Below, in pieces: positions 47,820 through 57,609 of a DNA stretch of 64,000 bases. A model generated the notes under the pieces. The model saw nothing but the letters and a program-made list of their open reading frames with translations, did no database searches and was not told the origin of the DNA. Numbering within the stretch: position 1 is the first letter of the stretch; every line of letters begins with the position of its first letter. Source of the stretch: Siphonodentalium dalli. Its lineage: Eukaryota > Mollusca > Scaphopoda > Gadilida > Siphonodentaliidae. The stretch is from NCBI GenBank assembly GCA_032622095.1, contig CP136068.1:60906025-60970024 (forward strand), in the 5' to 3' direction. Both the position numbers and the translations under genes were made by a program.

Positions 47820-48729
47820 TTTATAAACCCCTCTCTAGGTGAATAGATGCATAATGATCCGATGAATGTGTTTTCATAATTTATTAAAATAACATTGCAT
47901 GCATCAATATCGCTTCCTCAAAAAATAGAAAAATACAGGTACACACACATATAATCAGTAATGCACATATTTTGAACAAACCATCAAGTAGTAATGATAA
48001 TATGATATAGAGTGAAATATAAAGTACATATATGATGCCCTATAAGGCTCTGAATGTAACATGAATATCATAGGACTAGATAATATAGAAAGTATATACT
48101 AATTCATAAATGAATAGGACTCGCTAAATGTTCCTATGTACAGAATAAAATGTATATACACCATACCAACCAGGAACTGTCTCTGAGACAGTTTAGCTCG
48201 GCAAGCCCATGCTGACTGCAGATGTTACCAGGAGACAGGTCATGGGTGGTATAGTATATATCCAATATTCTAATCTGCCTGGCCTAAACTTGAAAAGTAG
48301 TGGTTACAGCAAAGACACATTTAATCTAGAAGTATGACTCATATTGACTAGATCAAAGTTGCCGGTGCCTGCATAGATTAAACTTAACTAAATTTAATTA
48401 TGCATGCTCTTTAGAAAACTACATTAAATGAGCTCCAGTACGATATGAAAGATTAGTGATCATTTTATAAAAACATAAAGAACATCCCTGTGAACAATTA
48501 GCAATCATTATTAACAAACACGAAAGAACGGCATATGCAAATGTATATTATATAGATTTGGGTTTATGGGGCTCTCGGCTACTGGTACCTGAATTCATTA
48601 AACTATGTACTTTACTTAAGTGATGATAATTACGTATCTTAACATTCTGTCTGAATTTAACTTCATTTATGCTTTATAACTACTGTGAGATCTACTGAAG
48701 GGGCTATATCTGCGAAGCAGAAATCACCC
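47820..48729 (-). repeat. 0.9-kb direct repeat, inner copy (candidate B1)
   Basis: Follows the recombinase frame after ~195 bp and the ACCCA(8)TGGGT dyad at 48726-48743. Pair of 45073-45994. Confidence 0.85.
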
Positions 48730-48923
48730 AAACGAAGCTGGGTACCAACCAGCGGAGAGCCCCAAAAGGATCGAACCACCACCGGGAAAGCACAATACTT
48801 TGAAAGTACCAACAAGACCCCCCCAAACATGTCAATATACAGGTGCTTTCGCACTATGATCACTTTATAATGAGGTTACATTTCGTAGGGAGAATAAATA
48901 TACTACCTTATGGGATAATAATT

Positions 48924-49974
48924 CTAAACCATTGCACGATGGGCTTGGTACAGAGTGCTGTCTGGAGTGTGAATATATGTAACATAACAGCTAGATTGCC
49001 ATCGACCTAAAGTTTTAATGAGGTAATCTTCTAATCGAGCATTGCAAGCTGAGGTCGCAGCGCCAGAGCGCAGTGAATGTCCGGAATAAAATCTAGATGG
49101 AATGTTACACAATTCTAATAGATGTTTAAGTTTTGATATGAAAAACTGGCGGGACAATGTCGTACCAACATCTGTAATAAACAATGGATCTGAGGGTGAA
49201 GCACCTTGGGCCTTACGTAGAGCCAGATACTTCTCGAGCAGATGAACTGGACAAATATCCGTCAAGCAGAAAAACTTGATGCAGACACCTTTTCTGAAAG
49301 GGTCGGTCTTTGACTGTTGTAAGCGCAAAGTAGCAGTCTTGTTATTTGGCCCAATAACAATATCCTTCATAGTCAATACAGAACTTGTTTTATTGCGGAC
49401 AGCAAACTCACCCGAACGCATAAATCCATAGAACCCAACAGCTAATGTCGTTTTCAGGAGCAGACAGTTAAAATCGGAATATGGTTTATGACTACTTTTA
49501 AGCTTCTGAAACATGTGTTATTGGCAATCTGGGTCTTTTGGTATATTGTTGCTTCTTTTTAATGCCAGTTAACACACCTGAAAGCTTTGTCCATGGTAAA
49601 CCATTAGGCTGCTCTAATGGATTGCCTAGACCGTATGCAATGTAGAAAAATCTTATTCCAGAGAGATATAATTTAATTGTGGAATAAGTAAAATTCTTAT
49701 GATAGTGGCAATATGTGGTAAATTGCAACAATAAATTTTCATCGATAACAGGTAGGTTGTGTGGGGCTAAAAGCACTGAACCGTTTAAAGCCGCAAAAGT
49801 GCGTAAATTATTGAGCCCCACTTGATATTGTTGACGGGTTGAATGACCGACGGAGTTCAACCATAATTTATTAGCCATGCTCATCAGATTTCCGTTATTG
49901 CTGAATGTGGAGGGCATTTGAATGGAAGAAGATCTGCCTCCGGTGCCAATCGTCTGAACTCCTGAAAACGACAA
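48924..49974 (-). pseudogene. Tyrosine recombinase (integrase) of the Ngaro-like element, one frameshift
   Basis: Two overlapping frames make one protein. The first (49974-49498) carries the N-terminal SAM-like, core-DNA-binding part, with STRQQYQVGLNNLRTF and LYLSGIRFFY. The second (49514-48924, 196 codons) carries the catalytic domain: Arg33 in GFMRSGEF, Lys69 in QQSKTD, His146 and Arg149 in GHSLRSG, Trp172 in GRW and the nucleophile Tyr180 in YVTYIH. All catalytic residues are present. The frames meet near 49505, where a one-base gain (or loss of two) breaks the sequence after LPITH. The protein would insert a circular cDNA by strand exchange. The first frame also overlaps the end of the RT-RNase H frame by 91 bases, as is usual for overlapping frames in these elements. 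The frameshift looks like decay, not programmed. Confidence 0.85.
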
Positions 49975-51455
49975 CGAGAAAGGCTGTCAGCTATCTTATT
50001 ATCCTTGGTAGAAATATATTGAGCATAAAACATGAAATTATGTTCTAGAGCTGTCAATGTAAGTCGTCTCATTAAACACATAATAGAATCAATCTTTGAT
50101 CTTCCTTTTCTTAAAATATAAACGGTTGCTTCGTTATCACATATGAACATAATTCGCTTAGAGCACCATTGGTGTCCAAATATCATTGCCGCGACGACAA
50201 TGGGGTAGAGCTCCAGGTATGCCATAGACCATTCATGATTTCTGAGTTCTGTGACTTCCATCGGCCATTTTGATTGAAACCAATGTGTTTGAAAGTAGCC
50301 CCCAAATCCCAATAATGAACTTGAATCCGTGACTATACTAAAATCGTCTGAGGTTATGATTTCATTGTCAATGAAAAAAGAAACTCCATTCCAGTGAGTT
50401 AGGAATTGATTCCACATTGCTAATTCCTTTCTACATGCAGATGAAATATTAATGTGATAGTGTAGCTGCGAGACCGTGGTAGACAGAGATATTAAATAAG
50501 ACATGAAAGCTCTACCAGGTCGGACACATTTTGCAGCAAAGCTTAGATATCCTAACAGACTTAAAAGCTCTAGTTTGGTACAGGTTATTTTTGTCATGAA
50601 TTCTCTGACCTTTTCCTGCAGCCTGGTTAATTTGTCAATTGGTAAACGACACTCCATGCGTTCTGTATCCAAAATTACACCCAGAAATTCAAGACATTGA
50701 GTGGGGCCTACTGACTTCTCCTGGGCTAATGGAACACCTGCTTCGCGGAATAATGTTTTTATCTGATCAACCGCTGGGTGAGGGTCAAATTTATTGGGAA
50801 ATATTCCCAGAAAATCGTCCAGGTAATGTAACAAATTGGCTATGCCCATTGTATTTGTAGCTATCCAGCATATAGCTTGCGAAAGAGTGTCAAAAAAATT
50901 TGGTGATGACCTACTACCGAAGCACAGGGTGGAGTAAAAATAGTATTTATTATTCCAGCTAATGCCGTAAAAAGGCCATAACTCTTTTTTGATAGGGCAC
51001 AATTTGAAAGCATTTGAGCAGTCACACTTGAATAACCAACTTCCCGGTTCTAACTGTTGAATGATTTTTACTGCATGGTCGATGGTGACGTATGTGAGAG
51101 AAAAATTTTCTTTATCTATCAAAGAATTGAGAGAATCATTGTCAGGAGAAGAATGCGGTGCGGATAAGTCTACGATCAGTCTTTTCTTTTTAGAAATTTT
51201 TCTTTCAGCTACTCCAATAGGATTGATCCGAAAAGTTTGAAATGTGGGGTGGTTGAACGGACCGAATATGAACCCTTTGTCTAATTCTTTCTTTAGGAGT
51301 TCTGTTACGTCCGCGGAATTATTTAATGCTGATCTGAGATTTTTTAATTCAAGCGAATTAACAGGGACTTCGGACAAACCTGTATCGAAACCATTTGTAA
51401 AGCCTGCTATCAATTTGTTGACAAATGACCGGTCCGGGTGAGAACATAATCTCTT
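49884..51455 (-). CDS. Reverse transcriptase - RNase H of the Ngaro-like element, 5'-truncated
   Basis: Open for 524 codons from the insertion border; the in-frame sequence upstream of the nominal TTG at 51413 reads CSHPDRSFVNK, a conserved N-terminal block of tyrosine-recombinase element polymerases, so the true start is lost. Numbering from 51413: motif A WLFKCDCSNAF (127-137), motif B TLCFGSRSSPNFFDTL (162-177), motif C YLDD (197-200), then thumb, then RNase H with Asp363 (VTDSSS), Glu401 (YLELYP), Asp426 (ICDNEA) and Asp471/Asp476 (DNKIADSLSR). All catalytic carboxylates are in place. The enzyme copies element RNA to cDNA and removes the RNA. No frameshift inside, which suggests a fairly young copy. 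It cannot be full-length and no gag accompanies it. Confidence 0.9.
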   Translation of the reverse strand, partial: KRLCSHPDRSFVNKLIAGFTNGFDTGLSEVPVNSLELKNLRSALNNSADVTELLKKELDKGFIFGPFNHPTFQTFRINPIGVAERKISKKKRLIVDLSAPHSSPDNDSLNSLIDKENFSLTYVTIDHAVKIIQQLEPGSWLFKCDCSNAFKLCPIKKELWPFYGISWNNKYYFYSTLCFGSRSSPNFFDTLSQAICWIATNTMGIANLLHYLDDFLGIFPNKFDPHPAVDQIKTLFREAGVPLAQEKSVGPTQCLEFLGVILDTERMECRLPIDKLTRLQEKVREFMTKITCTKLELLSLLGYLSFAAKCVRPGRAFMSYLISLSTTVSQLHYHINISSACRKELAMWNQFLTHWNGVSFFIDNEIITSDDFSIVTDSSSLLGFGGYFQTHWFQSKWPMEVTELRNHEWSMAYLELYPIVVAAMIFGHQWCSKRIMFICDNEATVYILRKGRSKIDSIMCLMRRLTLTALEHNFMFYAQYISTKDNKIADSLSRCRFQEFRRLAPEADLLPFKCPPHSAITEI

Positions 51456-52030
51456 ATGCTGTATTGTTATATCCTAGTTGTCTTAAAGTAGAATACACAG
51501 GTTTTAATATCATTAGGTAAAACACGATACTGGTACAGATGACCTTCATGGCTGAATCGTAGTTTTAATTGATGCTCTTTGGCTATATATACGGAATAAT
51601 AAACATGTCTCTGATCAATAGATGCCATATAACATTGTAGATATATCAACTTCAAAGTGGACTCAAAGGTATCCATTTTAAAATGATGATATTCTATTGA
51701 TTTATTGAGATCTGACATTGTTCAGAGTCATACGATGTTCTCCAGTGAATATGGGTGAAATATATTCATCAAGGTCATGATCTACTTCAATTATAACCTG
51801 AAGATCAAGCACCATTTTTATTTCCTGTTTTATAATTACATTTTCTGATGTCGAAAAATTCATGAATGGGCAATTTGACGTTTTGGGGTCATGATTTGCG
51901 ACAAATTTAATATGATAGTGTTGAATTGCATCCAAAATGAAAGGATCGCTAGTAATTTTTTGCCATTCATGCTGATTCATGTTTGAAATTTCTTAAATTT
52001 CCAGCCACAAAGGTCTTAGTACCATTGCAA
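51456..52030 (-). pseudogene. DIRS-1-like reverse transcriptase, N-terminal fragment
   Basis: Minus-strand pieces in order: TKTFVAGNLRNF, HEWQKITSDPFIL, IKQEIKMVLD, EYISPIF, then HHFKMDTFESTL, CYMASIDQRHVYYSV and LYQYRVLPN, then in another frame KPVYSTLRQLGYNN. These are the pol start and fingers/palm of a DIRS-1-type polymerase (motif A here ASIDQRHVYYSV; the second residue after the Asp has changed from the usual hydrophobic). Frame changes occur near 51980, 51710 and 51495, and about 15 residues around motif B appear deleted. Continues at 45071 across the inner insertion. Confidence 0.85.
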
Positions 52031-52089
52031 AGATTTGTACTCATCAAATTGTGATTTACCTCGTGTTCCCCCCCCCTTTCTGGTTTTTA

Positions 52090-52340
52090 TGTTTACCCAT
52101 ACCATAGTATGGTAAACATAGTGTCGTTGTCCGGATTGACCACTCGTCGTTCGTCTGTCTGTCCATCTGTCTGTCTGTCTGTCTGTCCGTAGACACTTTA
52201 CGAGTAATGCGATAACTCAAACATTTTTTATCCGATCGGAATCAAATTTTTTATAAGGGTTTCTCCGCCCAAAATACAGATCAAGTTCGAATTTGGGTTT
52301 GATCCGATTAATTTTAAAGGAGTTATGACCCTTTTTCGAG
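52090..52340 (+). repeat. GTTTACC-family repeat, hairpin-led
   Basis: Starts with the near-palindrome TGTTTACCCATACCATAGTATGGTAAACA (read as arms TTTACC..ATACCATAGTAT..GGTAAA), ~45 bp later (GTCT)n at 52157-52192, then the phrases GCGATAACTCAAAC and GGAGTTATGACCC. Same plan as the TAGCTC and TATACCCCC families but unrelated in sequence. Confidence 0.7.
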
Positions 52341-53710
52341 AATTTTTTTTTTTTTTAATTTGATTTTTTTTAGCTTTAGCTCCTTGCTAAATTTAGCATA
52401 TACAAATATTAAATTTTGTTTGAACTTTAATAACAATAAAAACAAATTTTAAATAATAAAAAATAAATTGACACTTCCATTTATTTTAGTTTTATACGAT
52501 TAATTAGGTGTGATATCCTGTTTTGAAAATATGAAGATTTTATTGCAATAGTTTCATGTAATATAATGATATCAATAAATTACCATGTGATCATCCAACA
52601 TCCAGAGTATATGAGAGGACATTTTATAGATGTCATTCCAAGTGAAATCTGTTATGAAATGAGTGATGACATGATACAGAGCTCTGGTGGGTCAAGATAA
52701 ACAACACTGGTGGCTGGCTGTTTGTTTATTCTAAACTGTCAAATTGATTAATGGCAGCATAAGACTGGTGTTTCTCCTATTCTTGAAATTTCATTACAGG
52801 GTGAGATAAGGCCCATCCCTCACCCATATAAGTGTCTTCTAAATTCCATTAATTTGCTTAAAAAATAATTAACCCTTTCCAAGGTTTCCATAGACACATG
52901 CTATAATGTACATGGACTCTTCCTCATATCTCTTAATATCTATTGGGTATCTTTGCACACTATTCACTTCTATCAATTTTGGTATTGACTGATTAATTGA
53001 TTTTTGAAAAATATATTAACCCTTCAGACACGTGCTTTCAATTTGAAATTAGAAGAACAGCTGATAGCCAATATGATTTATCTATGCAATGGGAAACAGG
53101 CAGATAAATATACATGACTATTGTAAGTGATGACTTGTTTTGAAAATCAATATGGTAGATGTTAGTATTTCCAGGAACCTTATTTTCCCATTGTTCATAT
53201 TTTCATGGGGCCACAGAGCACTTAGAAGATTAACATTGAAGGTTGTGGCTTTTAGTGTCCAAGCTACTTGTAAAACATTGTAAAACCATTTAATTAAGGG
53301 CTAACTTACTTTCTTTTATATGAATGATTTAGTGGTCATAGGGGCCAGCATCCTCATCATATTATGTCTGTATAACATTATATAGATAATACTTTTGAAT
53401 TGTATAAACTACATATATTTTTGAAAACCATACACCCCTGTTATGAAACACTTAATCTTATTTAATACACAGGTCAGATCTGATCTTATATCTGTCCATG
53501 TTTGATAAACAAATAACTGGGGAGAAAGGGGGGGGTAATTAAAGTACCATTTAAATATGAGATGGAGTCCCCTACATGTATGTCTTTCTAAGCAGTCTTG
53601 CTTGTCAACAAATTATAATTTCTCTTTAGAAGTGAATAAATTTTGAATATCTGGCATGTCAAAAGTGGCAAAGATAGGGATTTATCACTTTTGCTTCCAA
53701 TGAGTTAACT
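52341..53710. other. No gene; AT-rich
   Basis: Lies within the interval that separates the DIRS gag and pol fragments. Several TTAACCCTTT-type motifs (52868, 53018, 53709) but no pair that I can show to be termini of one element. Confidence 0.45.
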
Positions 53711-53732
53711 TAACCCTTTACCCAACAGAAGG

Positions 53733-53964
53733 GCCCTGTGCCAATGCATTCTCTTATATATGCGAGTCGACCATAGGTCGCCTCGCATATATAAGAGAAT
53801 GCATTGGCTTAACACATTAAAAATTATAAAATTGTTAAAGAATGTAAGAAAAAATGGTAAAAAGTGTTAAAAAAAGATATTTTTTTAGGCCAATGCATTC
53901 TCTTATATATGCGAGGCGACCTATGGTCGACTCGCATATATAAGAGAATGCATTGGCACAGGGC
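53733..53964. mobile_element. Double-palindrome (nested hairpin) element, 232 bp
   Basis: Two 69-bp hairpins, 53740-53808 and 53889-53957, are reverse complements of each other, and each is itself a palindrome: arms GCCAATGCATTCTCTTATAT with ATGCGAG around the 15-base loop TCGACCATAGGTCGC. The whole is bounded by GCCCTGTGCC and GGCACAGGGC and has an 80-bp AT-rich centre edged by TTAACAC and GTGTTAA. So the structure folds at three levels. Diverged single arms occur at 21100-21125 and 24785-24840. Confidence 0.85.
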
Positions 53965-54020
53965 ATAACTGTAACTATCACAATGTGGTCAATGAGCCGG
54001 TTCCAATGATATCCATATTT

Positions 54021-55975
54021 GTATAATAATAATAATAATATAGAGTATTTGTATAGCGCCATATCCCGTATGGCTCATGGCGCTGAACAATTCACACAAA
54101 CGCAGTCACACACATTCACACTATAACATATACGCAATAAATAATATGCATGTATTTCAATAATTAAGTCTCCTCAACGTTTTCTGATGTTATTTGTCCG
54201 AAATGGGAGATGAATAGGTGAGTTTTTAGGGCCGATTTGAATGTTTCCAAACAGTCAGACTGTTTCACCTCTTTGGGAAGGTTGTTCCAAATGGTCGGCC
54301 CGTAGACCTCGAAAGAACGGCGACCAAAGTACATCAGATCTCGTTTAGGTACAACCATCGCATTCGCATCCTGTGATCGAAGTGGTCGAGCAGGTACATA
54401 TTTGACCAACAATGTATCAATATATGGTGGCAAAGCATTATCAATATCCGACTTTCTATAACACAAAGTAGCATGTTTGTACACAATTCGTTCAAATATG
54501 GGAAGCCAATGTAATTTATACAACAGTGGGGTAACATGATCAAATTTGCCTGCACGGCACACAATTTTTGCAGCAATATTAACAATTTTTTGAAGTTTGT
54601 GAAGTTGATAATCTGGGAGTCCTGCTAAAATAGAATTACAGTAATCGATTTTGGATAACACAAATGAGGACATCAATATTTGTGTGGATTGTTCGGAGAT
54701 ATATGGACGTACATGCGAAATGCGCCGGAGCTCCATATATAAGGACCTGCATAGGTTGCTGATGTGAGATGACATTGAGAAGTTTTTGTCGATGGTCACA
54801 TCGAGGTTTTTAATAACATCAGAAAATTCAATTACACTGTCGCCGATGAGCGTGGCATTAAGACTGACCCCCTTCAACCGAGCGTTAGTTCCACAAAGCA
54901 TAATTTCAGTTTTGCTTTCGTTAAGTTTGAGTTTGTTGATCTCCATCCATGTTTTAACTTCTGAAACGCATGTCTGAACTTGAGAAATTGCTTCGTCTAA
55001 GATCGATGGCTCAACTGATATGTACATTTGGGTATCGTCTGCATACATGTGATACTGAATGTTGTGTTTTTCGATGATGTTTCCAAGAGGCTGTGTGTAA
55101 ACGAGATATAGTACAGGTCCCAGCACAGAACCTTGGGGCACTCCATATGATAGATGCACGGGGTTAGACGTCGTAGAATTAACAATAACTGATTGAGTTC
55201 TCTCGGTTACGTAAGAATGGAACCACTTTAATACCGTGCCGGACATTCCGAAAGTCACAGAAAGGCGTTTTAACAGGATGGAATGATCGAGCGTGTCAAA
55301 CGCCGCAGAGAGGTCAAGGCATGTAAGAATGGAGAGTTTGCCCTCATCTGTCGCACACAGCAAGTCGTTAAAAATTCGAGTCAAGGCTGTCTCCGTACAG
55401 TGATTTTTCTTGTAAGCTGACTGAAAGTTTTCTTCTAAATTATTGTCTTTCAAGTGTTTACGAAGTTGGTGGAGCACTACACGTTCAAGGACTTTAGATA
55501 AGAAAGGAAGATTGGAGACTGGTCTATAGTTTTGCAGCAAATTTTGATCTAAACCAGACTTCTTTAACAATGGGGTAACACTGGCGTGTTTGAAGCATTG
55601 GGGAACAACACCCGTTGAGAGCGAGGAGTTAATAATATCAGTTATTACATCCAAAAGTTGATCGCAGTGAACACGAAGAAGTGTTGTAGGAATGGGATCT
55701 AACGAACATGACTTAGGTGGCATTGACAAAATCACATTCTTAACTTCTTCCGAACTCACAGATCGAAATTCGTCCATTTTTCTGTGACTTGAGAACTCCA
55801 AATATTCCGGTGCACCATGCGTTTGGTCAACAATGGCTCTGATTTTTGACACTTTGTCTCGGAAAAACAATGCAAAGGAATCAGCTAAGGTGCCAGCTGC
55901 GCGATCGTTGGGGAAAATCGATGGTTTTGACTTTCCAAGCATCGGTTTCGTGATGTTATTACAGGTGTGTATGAT
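54021..55975 (-). mobile_element. L2/CR1-type LINE, 5'-truncated, inserted between DIRS gag and pol
   Basis: Contains the intact reverse-transcriptase frame 55942-54164 and a 3' untranslated end that finishes GGCGCTATACAAATACTCTA then ATT repeats (54021-54042). The 5' edge is about 55970, just upstream of the linker between the lost endonuclease and RT; in-frame codons extend slightly beyond the first Met. A short dyad, CTAATTTAGCACTAAATTAG, lies just outside (55977-55996). No endonuclease domain remains, as expected for an incompletely copied insertion. Confidence 0.85.
54164..55942 (-). CDS. L2/CR1-type LINE reverse transcriptase (ORF2 C-terminal part)
   Basis: 592 codons uninterrupted. 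Residues ~58-120 carry the RT entry region (PPKSCSLDPIPTTLL); NYRPVSNLPFLSKVLERVV 138-156; motif A LDLSAAFDTLDH 209-220; motif B YGVPQGSVLGP 266-276; catalytic YADD 300-303; then the thumb, and a C-terminal region with LHWLPIFERIVYK, PARPLRS and GRRSFEVYGPTIWNNLP that is standard for L2/CR1 proteins. It primes reverse transcription at a nicked target in the active element. The first Met is internal; the apurinic-type endonuclease that should precede it is missing, so this copy cannot move by itself. The lack of stops suggests recent insertion compared with the decayed DIRS around it. Confidence 0.92.
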   Translation of the reverse strand: MLGKSKPSIFPNDRAAGTLADSFALFFRDKVSKIRAIVDQTHGAPEYLEFSSHRKMDEFRSVSSEEVKNVILSMPPKSCSLDPIPTTLLRVHCDQLLDVITDIINSSLSTGVVPQCFKHASVTPLLKKSGLDQNLLQNYRPVSNLPFLSKVLERVVLHQLRKHLKDNNLEENFQSAYKKNHCTETALTRIFNDLLCATDEGKLSILTCLDLSAAFDTLDHSILLKRLSVTFGMSGTVLKWFHSYVTERTQSVIVNSTTSNPVHLSYGVPQGSVLGPVLYLVYTQPLGNIIEKHNIQYHMYADDTQMYISVEPSILDEAISQVQTCVSEVKTWMEINKLKLNESKTEIMLCGTNARLKGVSLNATLIGDSVIEFSDVIKNLDVTIDKNFSMSSHISNLCRSLYMELRRISHVRPYISEQSTQILMSSFVLSKIDYCNSILAGLPDYQLHKLQKIVNIAAKIVCRAGKFDHVTPLLYKLHWLPIFERIVYKHATLCYRKSDIDNALPPYIDTLLVKYVPARPLRSQDANAMVVPKRDLMYFGRRSFEVYGPTIWNNLPKEVKQSDCLETFKSALKTHLFISHFGQITSENVEET

Positions 55976-56098
55976 CCTAATTTAGTGCTAAATTAGTGTT
56001 CAATAGAACACATGTTCTATTGAGACAGACCGAAGATATTTTAGGCTGTTGAAACTTTATTTGGCCGGTTTTGGCCATTTTGTTGGGTAAAGGGTTTC

Positions 56099-56306
56099 TA
56101 AAACATGTCCTCCGAAATCACTAAACCATTGGATCTCAGAGTGAGAGGTCCTTGGGTGAATAGGGACAGAGTTATGAGATTTAAAACTACTCCTCCCCAC
56201 CCCAAAATACTTTAACCCTTTCTTAAGACAAATTATTTGAGCTTTTGATTTCAAGTTGGGTACTGATATATGGATTAATTCCTGTGATCATATCTTTGAC
56301 AAATTA
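56099..56306. other. Short non-coding interval next to the DIRS gag
   Basis: 56079-56098 (GTTGGGTAAAGGGTTT region) is roughly the inverted counterpart of TAACCCTTTACCCAACA at 53710-53726, so 53710-56098 may be one inserted TIR element that received the LINE and the hairpin element. The outer flanks do not match cleanly (TTAA against TTTC), so I hold this loosely. Confidence 0.35.
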
Positions 56307-57609
56307 TCAGTTATGGCTAGTCGCTATCGCCAAGGTATGGGTTAAACATCTGCCGATCATGATCGGCCTCTCGTTTGGATGTGACTGCGGTTTGCCATAA
56401 CCAGAAAATTGTGGAGGATGTGAGTACTTCATACCCATTGGAGCACCACGACCATGTTGACCACCACAACCACATCCACTTTGGTACATAGGTCTGAAGA
56501 TGTGTCTGCCTCTTCCAGCACCCTGTCCCACATCTTTGAAAACTTTGTTGATGTCTTGAGCATCCCGGATACTTTTGTATACATCATCACCATACAACTC
56601 GTTAGTGAATGGAATGGACGCAGATTAGAGACTGTGGTATTTTCTATCCAAGTCAGGACGATGGAATTCTCTATGAGTCACATTTATGAGTTTATTCATC
56701 TCACCAAGCAATCAGAATGCATTTGTTATCTGGTCTATACTTGCTTTAGATAGTGAGTCAGCTGAATCCCTTAATACAACTTTGGTGAAAATTACTGACG
56801 CTTTAATCATGAGAATCTGTATCTGCTGAAGTTTCACGTCAGTAGTCTGTGTGAGGTTTGAGGAGTTTCCATATTTCTTTATTAACTTTGGTTTTTGTCA
56901 AGGCATAGCAGTTTCAGGACGATGGGAATTTTTTAGAGTCTCTAACAAGCCTTCCTTATTAATACCCTCACGATAGACACGATTTATGAAGCCAATTCAT
57001 TATTGATTGGTTGGTCCATCAGTTCAGAAGTGGCGAATTTATCATTCACACCACTAAACACCGAGCCTTCATTGGGTTTGTGTCTTTTTGGCTCTGGCAT
57101 ATCGCCATTTGACAGCGTTTGTGTCTGTGACACGACACTTTGACTTTTAGAAATATCGCTGATTTGATCGTCGACGTCAAACGACTGCGATTGTAACTCA
57201 ACTGATCCGTACTCCGAGCCGTATTCATCGTAATACTGGCCATCGTCATCATAGTATTCATACTGTACTTGTGACGTTTCTAGAGCCACAACAAGTTTTC
57301 AAGTTTTCTAAGACTTCAAACAGTTTGTTTGTTTGGACCAGCTAAGAGTTCATGTGACAACCGCACCAGTTCCGGTTGGTTCATTAATAACCCGGAATCA
57401 GACCTGGAACATTCTTCTTTTGAAGAAGTATGAGCACTTGCAATCTGAGTCTTTGCTTTCGCTTTTGAAGCCCTAACTGGAACGTTTGCTTTATCGACAA
57501 CGATCACATTAGCCTCTACTAACATGGTTTTACCAGCTTTCGGAGCATTTTCAGTTATTTTAGTCCTCGTGACATCTGTAGACGACCTCGTCGCCACTGA
57601 CTCCGCCAT
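56307..57609 (-). pseudogene. DIRS-1-like gag, decayed
   Basis: Starts at MAESVATRSS (57609, in an AAAATGGCGG context) and runs through a basic Lys/Ala-rich head, an acidic YDDDGQYYDEYGSEYGS stretch, then VYREGINKEGLLETL, HRPE, IWKLLKPHTQTTDVKLQ, LINVTHREFHRPDLDRK, IPFTNELYGDDVYKSI and a Gly-rich RGRHIFRP tail. The IWxLLKPHT, HREFHRPDL and PFTxxLxGDDV blocks identify the DIRS-1-type gag (ORF1). At least two frame changes near 57300, one near 56985 and stops near 56890, 56700 and 56640 break it. The C-terminus was cut by an insertion at ~56300-56360, where a palindrome GCCGATCATGATCGGC lies. It shares strand and order with the RT fragments at 52030 and 45071. Confidence 0.88.

Larger units (their letters stand above)
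45072..51455 (-). mobile_element. Ngaro-like tyrosine-recombinase retrotransposon, 5'-truncated, nested in a DIRS element
   Basis: Order on the minus strand: RT-RNase H (51455-49884), tyrosine recombinase (49974-48924), direct repeat (48729-47820), 1825-bp middle, second direct repeat (45994-45073). RT, RNase H and a tyrosine recombinase with no DDE integrase, protease or methyltransferase domain between them fits the Ngaro branch of tyrosine-recombinase retroelements; DIRS and PAT elements carry a methyltransferase domain. The left edge of the pol frame is open at the insertion boundary and already inside the conserved HPD..F region, so gag and the pol start are missing. Both borders show GCATA. 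Confidence 0.75.

Noticed and set aside
49498-49514. Programmed frameshift between the two recombinase frames
   Set aside because: No slippery heptamer or stop-codon context that I can point to; a single-base gain in a decaying element is simpler.
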